This document shows positions 9,001 to 17,855 of a stretch of 64,000 bases of DNA, piece by piece. The position numbers and the translations under genes were made by a program. Each line of letters starts with the position of its first letter. The stretch's first letter is position 1. The notes beneath the pieces are model-generated. The model saw nothing but the letters and a program-made list of their open reading frames with translations, made no database searches and was not told where the DNA came from. This DNA comes from Eleftheria terrae (GTDB taxonomy: Bacteria > Pseudomonadota > Gammaproteobacteria > Burkholderiales > Burkholderiaceae_C): positions 1,798,001-1,862,000 of the forward strand of contig NZ_CP106951.1 of the NCBI RefSeq assembly GCF_030419005.1, given 5' to 3'.

Positions 9001-9489
9001 TCAACGCGAGCCCGCCTGCACCAGCGTGGGCCCGAGCAGACGCAGCACCTCGCGCGGATCCATCGACACCAGGAAGCCGCGCCGGCCACCGTTGATGTAG
9101 ATGCGCTCCAGCGCCGCGATGCTCGCCTCCATGAACACCGGCATGGCCTTGCGCGTGCCGAAAGGCGAGGTCCCGCCCACCTGGTAGCCGGTATGGCGTT
9201 GCGCCACCTCGGGCTGGCAGGGCTGGATGGCCTTCACCTTCGCTTCGCGGGCCAGCTGCTTGGTGGAGACGGTCATGTCGCCATGCATCAGCACGATCAG
9301 CGGCTGCTTGCGCTCATCCTCCATCACCAGCGTCTTGATCACCAGGTGCTCGTCAACGCCCAGCTCCCGGGCCGACACCTTGGTGCCGCCGTGCTCCTCG
9401 TAGGCGTACAAGTGCGGCTCGAAGACCACGCCATGCTGGCGCAGGAAGGTGGTGGCGGGCGTCTCGCTTGCGTGGTCCCTGCGTGCCAT
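9001..9489 (-). CDS. ybaK: Cys-tRNA(Pro)/Cys-tRNA(Cys) deacylase YbaK
   Basis: A 162-residue protein matching the YbaK/EbsC editing-domain family from end to end. YbaK hydrolyses Cys-tRNA(Pro) made in error by prolyl-tRNA synthetase. Visible family features are ETPATTFLRQHGVVFEPHLY at the N-terminus, the conserved Lys in GVDEHLVIKTLVME (residue about 51), the VGGTSPFGTRKAMPVF block and the C-terminal INGGRRGFLVSMDP. A GAGGT lies five bases before the ATG. It is only a few bases from the downstream end of the Tas-like gene on the same strand, so the two are probably cotranscribed. Confidence 0.92.
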   Translation of the reverse strand: MARRDHASETPATTFLRQHGVVFEPHLYAYEEHGGTKVSARELGVDEHLVIKTLVMEDERKQPLIVLMHGDMTVSTKQLAREAKVKAIQPCQPEVAQRHTGYQVGGTSPFGTRKAMPVFMEASIAALERIYINGGRRGFLVSMDPREVLRLLGPTLVQAGSR

Positions 9490-9496
9490 GGCGACC

Positions 9497-10558
9497 TCAC
9501 TGCGCGGGGTCCCGCTGTTCCCAGCGGAGGCGGTCGATCTCGGCCAGCAGCTGCGGATCCAGCCGGGTGCCCCAGGCCTGCAGGTTCTCGTCCAGCTGCT
9601 CGCGGGTGGTCACGCCGATGATGGTGCTGGCCACCTGCCAGCGGCTGTAGCAGAAGGCCAGCGCCATGCGGGTCGGCGTGAGGCCATGGCGGCGTGCCAG
9701 CTCGTTGTAGCGGCGTGCGGTGGCCAGCGTCTCGGGTCGGCCCCAGCGCTGCTTCTGCATGGTCTCGAACAAGGCCAGGCGGCCGCCCTCGGCTGCCGGG
9801 CTGGCGAAGCCGGCTTCGTCGTACTTGCCGGTCAGGGTGCCGAAGGCCAGTGGCGAGTAGGCGAGCAGCGACACGCCGTGACGGTACATCACCTCGTCGA
9901 GGCCGTTCTCCACCGTGCGGTTGACCAGCGAGTACGGGTTCTGCACCGTCGCCACCCGGGCCAGGCCATGGCGCTCGGCCAGGTGAACGAATTCGGCGAC
10001 GCCATAAGGAGTTTCATTGGACAGCCCGATCGCCCTCACCTTGCCGTCGCGCACCAGCCGATCGAGCGCCTGCAGCTGCTCCAGCAGCGGGGTCACCGGC
10101 ACGTCGCGCTGCGGCTCGAAGTAGACACCGCCAAACATCGGCACATGGCGGGCCGGCCAGTGGATCTGGTAAAGGTCGAGGCGATCGGTCTTCAGCCGCT
10201 TCAGGCTGGCCTCGCAGGCGGCGATGATGTCGTCGGCCGTCAGGTCCGGGCTCGCATTGCGGATCCAGTCGTAGCCGCGCGAGGGGCCGGACACCTTGGA
10301 CGCCAGCACCACCCGCTCGCGCAGGCCCGGCCGGGCTGCCAGCCAGCGGCCCAGGATCGCCTCGGTCAGGCTGAAGGTGTGCGCCCGTGCCGGCACGGGG
10401 TACATCTCGGCGGTGTCGAGGAAATTGATGCCGCTGGCCACGGCATGGTCGAGCAGGGCATGGGCGGCAGCTTCATCGACCTGCTCGCCGAAGGTCATGG
10501 TGCCGAGGCACACGCGGCTCACGTTCAGCTCGCTCCGCCCCAGCCGGGTCAACTCCAT
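9497..10558 (-). CDS. tas: Tas-like NADP(H)-dependent aldo/keto reductase
   Basis: The 353-residue protein has the (beta/alpha)8 aldo/keto reductase pattern. It shows GTMTFGEQVDEAAAHALLD, then the catalytic Asp/Tyr in NFLDTAEMYPVP, the catalytic Lys in VVLASKVSGPSRG and His in DLYQIHWPARHVP. Late cofactor-binding segments are IGLSNETPYGVAE and AYSPLAFGTLTGKY. These blocks match E. coli Tas closely. The physiological substrate of Tas is not established. GGAG is placed eight bases before the chosen ATG (MELTRLGRSELNVS); longer in-frame sequence upstream is Arg-rich and belongs to the neighbouring gene's region. Confidence 0.9.
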   Translation of the reverse strand: MELTRLGRSELNVSRVCLGTMTFGEQVDEAAAHALLDHAVASGINFLDTAEMYPVPARAHTFSLTEAILGRWLAARPGLRERVVLASKVSGPSRGYDWIRNASPDLTADDIIAACEASLKRLKTDRLDLYQIHWPARHVPMFGGVYFEPQRDVPVTPLLEQLQALDRLVRDGKVRAIGLSNETPYGVAEFVHLAERHGLARVATVQNPYSLVNRTVENGLDEVMYRHGVSLLAYSPLAFGTLTGKYDEAGFASPAAEGGRLALFETMQKQRWGRPETLATARRYNELARRHGLTPTRMALAFCYSRWQVASTIIGVTTREQLDENLQAWGTRLDPQLLAEIDRLRWEQRDPAQ

Positions 10559-10629
10559 CGTCTTGGCTCCATCACTCACCCAAAGCCGCCCAGTGTGCAC
10601 CAGGCGGCGCCAGCTTGCAGGCGACGCCC

Positions 10630-11118
10630 TCAGCGCGCGAAACGCTGCAGCTGCTCGCCGGCGATGCGGCAGATGCGCCAGTCGGGCAACACCGTGGCGC
10701 CCATCGCCTCGTAGAAGCGGATGGCGGGCTCGTTCCAGTCCAGCACGCTCCATTCGAAGCGGCCGCAGCCCCGTTGCACCGCCAGGCCGCCGAGGTGGGT
10801 CAGCAGGGCCCGGCCAATGCCACCGCCCCGGTGCGCCGGCAGGACGAACAAGTCCTCCAGGTACAGGCCGGGCTGGCACAGGAAGGTCGAGAAGTTGGTG
10901 AAGAACAGGGCGTACCCCACACTGCGGGGGCGGCCGTCGACCAGGATGTCGGCCATCAGCACCTCGGCAGGAGGGCGCGGGCCGAACAGCTGGGCCTGCA
11001 GCTTCTCGGGTGTGACGGCAAACAGGTGCGTCAGCTTCTCATACTCGGCCAGGGCCCGGATGAGGTCCACCAGGGTCGGCACGTCGGCCGGTTGCGCGGG
11101 TCGTATCGTGAGGCTCAT
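10630..11118 (-). CDS. GNAT-family N-acetyltransferase
   Basis: A compact 162-residue GCN5-related acetyltransferase. Motif A, which binds acetyl-CoA pyrophosphate, is LEDLFVLPAHRGGGIGRALL (the Arg-Gly-Gly-Gly-Ile-Gly turn). It is preceded by VGYALFFTNFSTF and followed by WSVLDWNEPAIRFYEAMGA, the usual C-terminal strand and helix. The arrangement resembles the diamine acetyltransferase-like subgroup (TIRPAQPADVPTLVDLIRAL, AEYEKL near residue 30), but the acceptor cannot be named from sequence. The start is uncertain: an ATG three codons upstream is also possible and neither has a clear ribosome binding site. Confidence 0.85.
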   Translation of the reverse strand: MSLTIRPAQPADVPTLVDLIRALAEYEKLTHLFAVTPEKLQAQLFGPRPPAEVLMADILVDGRPRSVGYALFFTNFSTFLCQPGLYLEDLFVLPAHRGGGIGRALLTHLGGLAVQRGCGRFEWSVLDWNEPAIRFYEAMGATVLPDWRICRIAGEQLQRFAR

Positions 11119-11326
11119 GGCGCGCATTATCGAAGCAAGGACGTCGCGGATCATGCGCCGCCGGCCACCCAGCAGGGCCGCCGGCGGCAGCGCCGGCAGA
11201 CCGGTCGCCAGGCAGGGCAAAATCGCGGCTGGTTGTTTGCGCCTCGCGCAGTCCTTCTCCTGTCCCGGGCCGGCCCGCGGGTCGGCCGCTGCCGGCCGGC
11301 ACGGCGGCCCCAGAACGAACACAGCT

Positions 11327-12754
11327 ATGCGCATCCCTGACTTTTCCAAGCACCGCCTGCTGGTGGCCGGCGACGTGATCCTCGACCGCTACTGGTCAGG
11401 CAGCACCGCCCGCATCTCGCCCGAGGCACCGGTGCCGGTGGTCAATATCCGCCGCTCGGAGCACCGTGCGGGCGGCGCCGCCAACGTCGCCCTGGGCCTG
11501 GCGGCGCTGGGCGTGCCGGTGCGCCTGCTCAGCCGCGTCGGCCAGGACGAGCCAGCCGGCATCCTGCGCGAGCTGCTGCAGGCCGGCGGCGTGCACTGCG
11601 AGCTGCAGGGCGACCCCAGCCTGGCCACCATCACGAAGCTGCGGGTGGTGAGCCTCCACCAACAGATGATCCGGCTCGATTTCGAGAACCCGCCGGCGGC
11701 GGCTGCCGCGGTCCGTACGGACGACTTCGAAGCCCAGCTGCCCTGGGCCGACGCGGTCGTGCTGTCCGACTATGGCAAGGGCGCGCTGCAACAGGTGCAG
11801 GCCCTGATCCAGGCGGCCCGTGCTGCCGGCAAGCCGGTGCTGGTGGACCCCAAGCAGGCCGACCTGTCGGTCTACCGCGGGGCGTCGGTCATCACCCCGA
11901 ACCGGACCGAGCTCGAACGTGCCGTGGGGCCCTGGCGCACCGAGGAGGAGCTGATCGGCAAGGGCTCTGCCCTGCTGGAGCAAATGGGCTGGGAGGCACT
12001 GGTCATCACCCGCAGCGAGGAAGGCATGACGCTGTTGGAGCGCGGCCGGCCGCCGCTGAACATCCCGGCGCAGGCGCAGGAGGTCTACGACGTGACTGGC
12101 GCCGGCGACACGGTCATTTCGGTGCTGGCCGCCGCCCGGGCCGCCGGCGAGAGCTGGGCCCAGGCGGTGGCACTGGCCAACCTGGCCGCCGGCATCGCGG
12201 TGGGCAAGCTCGGCACGGCCACCGTGAGCCTGCAGGAGCTGGCCGACGCAGCCCGCAGCCCGCAGCGCGCCAGCTCGCAGCCAGGCGTGCTGACCGAGGC
12301 ACAGCTGCTGCAACAGGTACAGGAAGCCCAGCGCCGCGGCGAACGGGTGGTGATGACCAATGGCTGCTTCGACATCCTGCATCCCGGGCATGTGCGCTAC
12401 CTGGAAGAGGCACGCCGCCTGGGCGACCGCCTGGTGGTGGCGGTGAATGACGACGCCTCGGTGCAGCGCCTGAAAGGCCCGACGCGGCCGATCGTGCGGG
12501 TGGAGGACCGCATGGCGGTGCTGGCCGGCCTGGCTGCGGTGGACTGGGTGGTGCCGTTCGGCGAGGACACCCCCGAGCGCTTGATCGACCAGGTGGCGCC
12601 GGACGTGCTCGTGAAGGGTGGCGACTACGAGGTGGCGCAGATTGCCGGGCACCGCGGCGTGCTGGCGCGTGGCGGCGAGGTGCGCATCCTGCCCTTCGTG
12701 GAGGGGCGCTCCACCAGCGCCATCGTGCAGCGCATCCTGGAGGGTGCGCGATGA
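11327..12754 (+). CDS. hldE: bifunctional heptose-7-phosphate kinase / heptose-1-phosphate adenylyltransferase HldE
   Basis: The 475-residue protein joins two activities for ADP-heptose, the donor for the LPS inner core. The N-terminal PfkB-type sugar kinase (residues 1 to about 315) begins RLLVAGDVILDRYWSGST, contains the substrate segment HRAGGAANVALGLAALG and the catalytic GAGDTV. The C-terminal nucleotidyltransferase (about 340-475) has TNGCFDILHPGHVRYLEEA, whose HPGH is the HxGH motif, and VAVNDDASVQRLKGPTRP. Length and domain order equal HldE (RfaE). It starts a rightward operon and its TGA overlaps the ATG of the next gene (ATGA). No strong ribosome binding site is seen. Confidence 0.95.
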   Translation: MRIPDFSKHRLLVAGDVILDRYWSGSTARISPEAPVPVVNIRRSEHRAGGAANVALGLAALGVPVRLLSRVGQDEPAGILRELLQAGGVHCELQGDPSLATITKLRVVSLHQQMIRLDFENPPAAAAAVRTDDFEAQLPWADAVVLSDYGKGALQQVQALIQAARAAGKPVLVDPKQADLSVYRGASVITPNRTELERAVGPWRTEEELIGKGSALLEQMGWEALVITRSEEGMTLLERGRPPLNIPAQAQEVYDVTGAGDTVISVLAAARAAGESWAQAVALANLAAGIAVGKLGTATVSLQELADAARSPQRASSQPGVLTEAQLLQQVQEAQRRGERVVMTNGCFDILHPGHVRYLEEARRLGDRLVVAVNDDASVQRLKGPTRPIVRVEDRMAVLAGLAAVDWVVPFGEDTPERLIDQVAPDVLVKGGDYEVAQIAGHRGVLARGGEVRILPFVEGRSTSAIVQRILEGAR

Positions 12755-13521
12755 AGCCGCCGGTGACCGGGCAGCCTCCCGTGTCGGTGCTGATGTACCA
12801 CCAGGTCGGCCTGTTCCCGCGACCGAAGGCCCACCGGGCGGCCTTCTGCGACGTGCGTCGGTTCGCAGCGCAGATGCGCTGGCTGAAATGGGGCGGCTAC
12901 AACGTCATCAGCCTGGAACGGGCCTGGCGCGGCCTGTTCGATGGCGCGGCGCTGCCGTCCCGGCCGGTGGTGCTGACCTTCGACGACGGCTACCAGAACT
13001 TCGCCGACCATGCCTGGCCCATCCTGCAGTCGCATGGCTTTCCGGCCAGCGTCTTCATCGTGACCAGCCAGATCGGCCAGCCGGCGGGCTGGCTGTCGAG
13101 CGATTTCGCGCCGGCCCGGCTGATGGACGGCGCAACGCTGCGCGAGCTGGCGGCACAGGGCGTGAGCTTCGGCTCGCACACCCAGCAGCACGTGCGGCTG
13201 TCTCAGCAGGACGAGCAGCGGCAGCGACGCGAGATCTTCGACAGCAAGGCGGCCCTGGAAGACGTGCTGGGCCAGCCGGTGCCCGACTTCTGCTATCCCT
13301 ACGGCGACTACGACCAGCGCGCCCGCGACCTGGCAGCCGAGGCCGGCTACCGGCTGGGCCTGACCTGCATCCGGGGCGCCGCCAACACCGCCGACAACGC
13401 CTTCGAGCTGCCTCGCAAGGCCATTTCCTACGGCGACAACGTGCTGGGCTATGCCTGGAAACTGCACATGAAACATGCCCGCAAGGACCGGCCCGCCGCG
13501 CGCGCCGACGTCTACGCCTGA
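12751..13521 (+). CDS. polysaccharide deacetylase (NodB homology domain)
   Basis: A 256-residue carbohydrate esterase family 4 protein. It has the metal-binding TFDDGYQNFADHAWP (about 75-89), the His pair in SFGSHTQQHVRLSQ and the catalytic-groove motif DFCYPYGDYDQRARDLA, followed by GYRLGLTC. These enzymes remove N- or O-acetyl groups from sugars. No signal peptide is visible, so a cytoplasmic substrate such as a lipid-linked or nucleotide-linked intermediate is more likely than peptidoglycan. It overlaps hldE by four bases and the following glycosyltransferase by one base (TGATG), so it is translationally coupled inside a surface-polysaccharide operon. Confidence 0.9.
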   Translation: MKPPVTGQPPVSVLMYHQVGLFPRPKAHRAAFCDVRRFAAQMRWLKWGGYNVISLERAWRGLFDGAALPSRPVVLTFDDGYQNFADHAWPILQSHGFPASVFIVTSQIGQPAGWLSSDFAPARLMDGATLRELAAQGVSFGSHTQQHVRLSQQDEQRQRREIFDSKAALEDVLGQPVPDFCYPYGDYDQRARDLAAEAGYRLGLTCIRGAANTADNAFELPRKAISYGDNVLGYAWKLHMKHARKDRPAARADVYA

Positions 13522-14624
13522 TGCAGGCCGCGTCCCCCACCCCGGGCACCGACGCCGCCGCGGCCCGGCCGCTGCGTATCGTCCATGTGCTGCACAGCCA
13601 CGGCTATGGTGGCGCGGAGCGGCATGCGCTGACATTGATGAGCGGCCTGCGCGCCCGGGGCCATGAGCTGCTGTACGCCGGCCCGCAAGACGCCTGGCTG
13701 ACCCGCGAATGCCGCAGCGCAGGTATCGCCACCGAGCACCTGCGCATGTCCGGGCTGTTCGACCTGCCGTCCTACCTGCGGCTGCGCGGCCTGCTGCGCA
13801 GCTGGGGGGCGGACGTCGTGCACGGCCACCTGGTGCGGGCCTCGCGCTATGCCGCCACCGCCGCCCGCGGCCTGCGCGGCGTGGTGCCGGTCTGCACGGC
13901 ACATGCCACCACCGCCCGCAAGCACATGCGCGGCTGCCGTCATGTGATTGCCGTTTCTCAGGCAGTGAAGGACCGGCTGCTGGCCAACGGCTACCGGGAC
14001 GACGGCGTGACCGTCATCCACAACGGCCTGCCGGAAGGACCGCCCGGCGATCGCCAGGCGGTGCGCCAGGCACTCGGCATCGCGCCCGGCGAGTTCGCGC
14101 TGTTCAGCGCCGCCCGCTTCATCCACGACAAGGGACAGGACCTGATGGTGCGCGCCCTGCGTGGCTGCCGCCAGCCCGCCACGCTCTACCTGGCGGGCGA
14201 CCCGGCCACGCCCTTCGGCGCCGAGGTGCAGGCGCTGGCAGGGGGCGATACCCGCGTCCGCTTCCTCGGCTACCGTGGCGACGTGCAGGCCTTGCTGGCG
14301 GGCTTCGACGCCTACCTGTCCGCCTCGCGCCGGGAAGCTTTCGGCTTGTCGATCGCCGAGGCTTGCGCGGCCGGCCTGCCGGTGGTGGCCACTGCCGTTG
14401 GCGGTGTGCCCGAAGTGGTGCAGGACCACGGCAACGGCCTGCTGGTGGCCAGCGAGGATGTGGCGGCCCTGAGCGCCGCCATCGACAGGCTGGCCAGCGA
14501 ACCGGCGTTGGCAAGCCAGCTCGGCACGGCGGGGCGACAACGCTACCTCGACCGCTTCACCGTCGAACGCATGGTGCAGTCCACCGAGGCGCTCTACCGC
14601 CGCCTCCAGGAGCCGAGCCGATGA
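13521..14624 (+). CDS. glycosyltransferase family 4 protein
   Basis: The 367-residue enzyme has the GT-B fold of GT4. N-terminal acceptor-domain motif: RIVHVLHSHGYGGAERHAL. The donor-domain begins near residue 190 with FALFSAARFIHDKGQDLMVR, and the nucleotide-sugar site is the EX7E-type REAFGLSIAEACAAGLPVVA, then TAVGGVPEVVQDHGNGLLV. The donor sugar cannot be predicted. It sits between the deacetylase and a heptosyltransferase-like gene, joined by one- and four-base overlaps, so it likely adds an LPS core or O-chain sugar. Confidence 0.9.
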   Translation: MQAASPTPGTDAAAARPLRIVHVLHSHGYGGAERHALTLMSGLRARGHELLYAGPQDAWLTRECRSAGIATEHLRMSGLFDLPSYLRLRGLLRSWGADVVHGHLVRASRYAATAARGLRGVVPVCTAHATTARKHMRGCRHVIAVSQAVKDRLLANGYRDDGVTVIHNGLPEGPPGDRQAVRQALGIAPGEFALFSAARFIHDKGQDLMVRALRGCRQPATLYLAGDPATPFGAEVQALAGGDTRVRFLGYRGDVQALLAGFDAYLSASRREAFGLSIAEACAAGLPVVATAVGGVPEVVQDHGNGLLVASEDVAALSAAIDRLASEPALASQLGTAGRQRYLDRFTVERMVQSTEALYRRLQEPSR

Positions 14625-15682
14625 ATCCCGCCCCGCGCATCCTCATCATCCGCCTGTCGGCCATTGGCGACGTGGTGATGGCCTCCGGCCTGCTGCCGGC
14701 GCTGCGACAGCTGCATCCGCAGGCCCACATCGCCTGGCTGGTGGAGCCGGCGGCCGCGCCGCTGCTGGCGCACAACCCGCGCCTCGACGAAGTGATCGTC
14801 TGGCAGCGTGGTGCATGGCAGGCGCTGTGGCGCGAGAAGCGCTACGCCGAACTGTGGCGGCGCCTGCGCGAGTTCCGGCGCGAGCTGCGCACACGGCGCT
14901 TCGACCTGGTGCTCGACACCCAGGGCCTGCTCAAGAGCGGCCTGTGGTCCTGGCTGAGCGGCGCGCCGCGCCGCATCACGCTGGAAGGCCGCGAGGGCAG
15001 CCACCGGCTGGCCACCGAGCGGCTGCGGCCCCCGCCCGGGCAGGACCTGCCGGGCAGCCGCCGCATCGGCTCCGAATACCGCTACCTGGCGCGCCACCTG
15101 GGCGCGCCCGACGAAGCCTTCCGCCTCGACCTGGCGGTGGGTGCTGCCCCGCGCGAGGCGGCGCAGGCGGCCCTGCGCGAGGCCGGCGTGCAGGGCGACT
15201 ATGCGGTGCTGTGCCCGTTCACCACCCGGCCGCAGAAGCACTGGTTCGAGGACCGCTGGGCCGAGCTGGCGCAGCGCCTGGCGCAGCGCGGCCTGCAGCC
15301 GGTGCTGCTGGGCGGCCCAGCCGACCAGGAAGCGGCACAGCGCATCGTCGCGCAGGCACCCGGCCTCGCCAGCTTGGTGGGCCGGCTCAAGCTGGATGCC
15401 TCCGTGGCAGCCATCGAGTCGGCCCGGCTGCTGGTGGGCGTCGACACCGGCCTCACGCACATGGGCAGCGCCTTGCGCATCCCCACCGTGGCCCTGTTCG
15501 GCTCCACCTGCCCCTATGACAACGGCGATTCGCCGAGGACCGCCGTGATGTACGAAGCCCTGCCCTGCTCGCCCTGCCGGCGCCGCCCCACCTGTGGCGG
15601 CCGCTTCGACTGCATGCGGCTGCATACCGTGGACCGCGTGCTGGCCCAGGCCCAGCGGCAACTCGAGGTGACCGCGGCATGA
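14621..15682 (+). CDS. glycosyltransferase family 9 (LPS heptosyltransferase I-like)
   Basis: A 353-residue GT9 protein. The N-terminus ILIIRLSAIGDVVMASGLLP is the hallmark of WaaC/WaaF-type heptosyltransferases. The conserved FDLVLDTQGLLKSGLWSWLSG follows, and the C-terminal donor domain has LLVGVDTGLTHMGSALRIPT and ALFGSTCPY. These enzymes transfer heptose from ADP-heptose to LPS core, which agrees with hldE three genes upstream. The DTQGLLKSGL segment is closer to WaaC (heptosyltransferase I) than WaaF, but I do not assign the symbol because the family is broad. It overlaps both neighbours by four bases (ATGA). Confidence 0.9.
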   Translation: MNPAPRILIIRLSAIGDVVMASGLLPALRQLHPQAHIAWLVEPAAAPLLAHNPRLDEVIVWQRGAWQALWREKRYAELWRRLREFRRELRTRRFDLVLDTQGLLKSGLWSWLSGAPRRITLEGREGSHRLATERLRPPPGQDLPGSRRIGSEYRYLARHLGAPDEAFRLDLAVGAAPREAAQAALREAGVQGDYAVLCPFTTRPQKHWFEDRWAELAQRLAQRGLQPVLLGGPADQEAAQRIVAQAPGLASLVGRLKLDASVAAIESARLLVGVDTGLTHMGSALRIPTVALFGSTCPYDNGDSPRTAVMYEALPCSPCRRRPTCGGRFDCMRLHTVDRVLAQAQRQLEVTAA

Positions 15683-16806
15683 AAGTGATGCATGTGGAAG
15701 CCGGCAAGCACCTCTACGGCGGCGCCCTGCAGGTGGTGTTCCTGCTGGCGGAGTTGCAGCGCCAGGCGCCGGGCGACGAGCATGTGCTGGTGTGCCCCCG
15801 CGGCAGCGCCATTGCCGCCGCCGCACGCCCGCACGCCAGGCGGGTGCACGAGATCGAGATGAAGGGCGATGCCGACCTCGGGCTGCCCGGCCGCTTGCGC
15901 CGCCTCATCCGCGAGGAGCGGCCGGACATCGTCCACCTGCACAGCCGCCGCGGCAGCGATCTGTGGGGCGGCGTGGCCGCCCGGCTGGAAGGCGTGCCGG
16001 CCGTGCTGAGCCGGCGGGTCGACAACCCGGAAGCACCGTGGTGGGTGGGCCTGAAGTACCGGCTCTACGACCGGGTGGTGGCCATCTCGGAGGGCATCCG
16101 CCAGGTGCTGCTGGGCGAAGGGCTGTCACCCGAGAAGGTGGTATGTGTGCACAGCGCGGTGGACACCGAGCGCTACCGCCCCGAGGGCGGCGACCGTCGC
16201 TGGCTGCAGGCGGAATTCGGCCTGGCCAAGGACGAGCCGACGCTGGCGATGATCGCCCAGTTCATCCCCCGCAAGGGCCACCGCACGCTGCTGCAGGCCT
16301 TGCCGGCGATCATCGCCCGACATCCGCGGGTGCGGGTGCTGCTGTTCGGCCAGGGGCCGGAGGAAGACGCCATCCGCCGCCTGGCGGCCAACGCGGGCTG
16401 GCAGCAGCGGGTGGTCTTTGCCGGCTTCCGGCGCGACCTGGAGCGGGTGCTGCCGGCACTCGACCTGGTGGTGCATCCGGCGGAGATGGAAGGCCTGGGC
16501 GTCTCGCTGCTGCAGGCGGCCGCCTGCGAGGTGCCCATCGTCGCCACCCGCGCCGGTGGCATTCCCGAAATCGTGCTACCTGGGCAGACCGGCCTGCTCA
16601 TCGAGCCCGGCGACGCGGCGGCGCTGGCTGCCGCGGTGAACCGACTGCTCGACAACCCGGCCGAGCGGCAGGACTTCGGCCGCGCCGGGCGGGCGCTGGC
16701 GCTCCGGGAGTTTTCCGTGCAGGCCATGGCCCGCGGCAATCGCACCGTGTACCAGCAGGTGCTCGATGCTCGCAACGCCGGGCTGTCCCGGGCCTCGAGC
16801 CGATGA
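15679..16806 (+). CDS. glycosyltransferase family 4 protein
   Basis: A 375-residue GT4 enzyme. N-terminal MKVMHVEAGKHLYGGALQVV is the acceptor-domain Gly-rich loop; PDIVHLHSRRGSDLWGGVAA follows. The donor domain starts near residue 190 with TLAMIAQFIPRKGHRTLLQA and contains the EX7E motif in HPAEMEGLGVSLLQAAACEV, then ATRAGGIPEIVLPGQTGLLI. This pattern is frequent in betaproteobacterial LPS core loci. The specific donor is unknown. Both ends are chained to neighbours by ATGA overlaps, so stoichiometric expression with the heptosyltransferase-like gene is likely. Confidence 0.9.
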   Translation: MKVMHVEAGKHLYGGALQVVFLLAELQRQAPGDEHVLVCPRGSAIAAAARPHARRVHEIEMKGDADLGLPGRLRRLIREERPDIVHLHSRRGSDLWGGVAARLEGVPAVLSRRVDNPEAPWWVGLKYRLYDRVVAISEGIRQVLLGEGLSPEKVVCVHSAVDTERYRPEGGDRRWLQAEFGLAKDEPTLAMIAQFIPRKGHRTLLQALPAIIARHPRVRVLLFGQGPEEDAIRRLAANAGWQQRVVFAGFRRDLERVLPALDLVVHPAEMEGLGVSLLQAAACEVPIVATRAGGIPEIVLPGQTGLLIEPGDAAALAAAVNRLLDNPAERQDFGRAGRALALREFSVQAMARGNRTVYQQVLDARNAGLSRASSR

Positions 16807-17855
16807 GCACCGTCGCCGTCTATTTCGTTGCCTCACCGCTGCAATACCTGGCCGCGCGCCAGATCGCGCAGCGCTTCGAGGCGCAGGCGCAACGGCAGGT
16901 GCTCGTCTGGTACAAGCCGGGGCTGGCGCCGCTGGTGCGTGCCGAGGACTGGGACGCCGCCGCCTACATGCCCTGGCCACGCTGGGAACCGCTGCCCGGG
17001 CCGTTCGGCGCGCACCGGCGCCTGTGCGCCAACCTGCGGGAGGTGGCGGCGCTGGTGGGCCGGTGCGACACGCTGCACCTGCACAGCGCGGTGTTCGACA
17101 CCGAGGCGATCAATTACTTCCTGCGCGGACTGCCGGCCGCCTGCGGCGCCACCACCATGCGGGCCCGGCTGCTGCCAGACGGCATCATCAGCATCCGCCG
17201 CTATCCGCTGAGCCGGGTCAAGCGGCTGGCGCAGTACGCCCGCAAGCTGCGCCGGCTGGTCACACCGGCCCTGGACTACTGGTGCTTCTCAGGCGACCGC
17301 ACCGGGGCCGACGCGCCGTTCTGCGACCGCATCTATGTGCTGCCCGGCTTGCCGCACGAATACCAGGCCGACCGCGTCGTCACCCTGGCGCCGCTGGCGT
17401 CCCGCCATGGGCAGGCCGAAGCCGCGCCGCAGGTGCCGCGGGCGCTCGTGGTGGGCCAACCGCTGGCAGGCGCCGGCCTGCTCGACGAAGCCGACCTGCC
17501 CGGCTTGTCGGCCGAGATCCGGCAATGGCTGCAGGCGCGCGGCATGCAGCAGGTACTCTACAAAGGGCACCCGAAGGACATGCGGCGCGAGCTGTGGCAA
17601 GCCGGCTACGACGTGGTGGAGCCCGGCGAACCGCTGGAGAGCTGGATGGCCAGCCAGCGGTTCGACATCGTGGTGGGCGTACGCTCTTCGGCGCTGCTGT
17701 TTGCCAAGCAGATCTATGGCGACCAGACCGAAGTCCACGCCTTCGGCTGGGACCGGGTGAAGTTCAAGTCGGCCAACGAGCGCTCTGCGATGGAAGCCGC
17801 CTTCCGCTCCTGTGGCGTGCTTCTCGCCCCGCCGCCGGCGGCGGGCCCGAGGTGA
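16803..17855 (+). CDS. putative sialyltransferase-like (GT52/polyST-type) glycosyltransferase
   Basis: A 350-residue protein I recognise only loosely. The N-terminal VAVYFVASPLQYLAARQIA resembles the first strand and loop (x-SPLQ-x) of bacterial GT52 and polysialyltransferase families. Later it has the GT-B style segments QQVLYKGHPKDMRRELWQAG (the KxHP motif of those families) and DIVVGVRSSALLFAKQIYGD (the SSxL segment). These three features in order support a sialyltransferase-like fold, but no CMP-sialate synthesis gene is visible here, so the donor may be another sugar. It is the last gene of the overlapping hldE chain. Alternative: an uncharacterised GT-B enzyme. Confidence 0.65.
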   Translation: MSTVAVYFVASPLQYLAARQIAQRFEAQAQRQVLVWYKPGLAPLVRAEDWDAAAYMPWPRWEPLPGPFGAHRRLCANLREVAALVGRCDTLHLHSAVFDTEAINYFLRGLPAACGATTMRARLLPDGIISIRRYPLSRVKRLAQYARKLRRLVTPALDYWCFSGDRTGADAPFCDRIYVLPGLPHEYQADRVVTLAPLASRHGQAEAAPQVPRALVVGQPLAGAGLLDEADLPGLSAEIRQWLQARGMQQVLYKGHPKDMRRELWQAGYDVVEPGEPLESWMASQRFDIVVGVRSSALLFAKQIYGDQTEVHAFGWDRVKFKSANERSAMEAAFRSCGVLLAPPPAAGPR

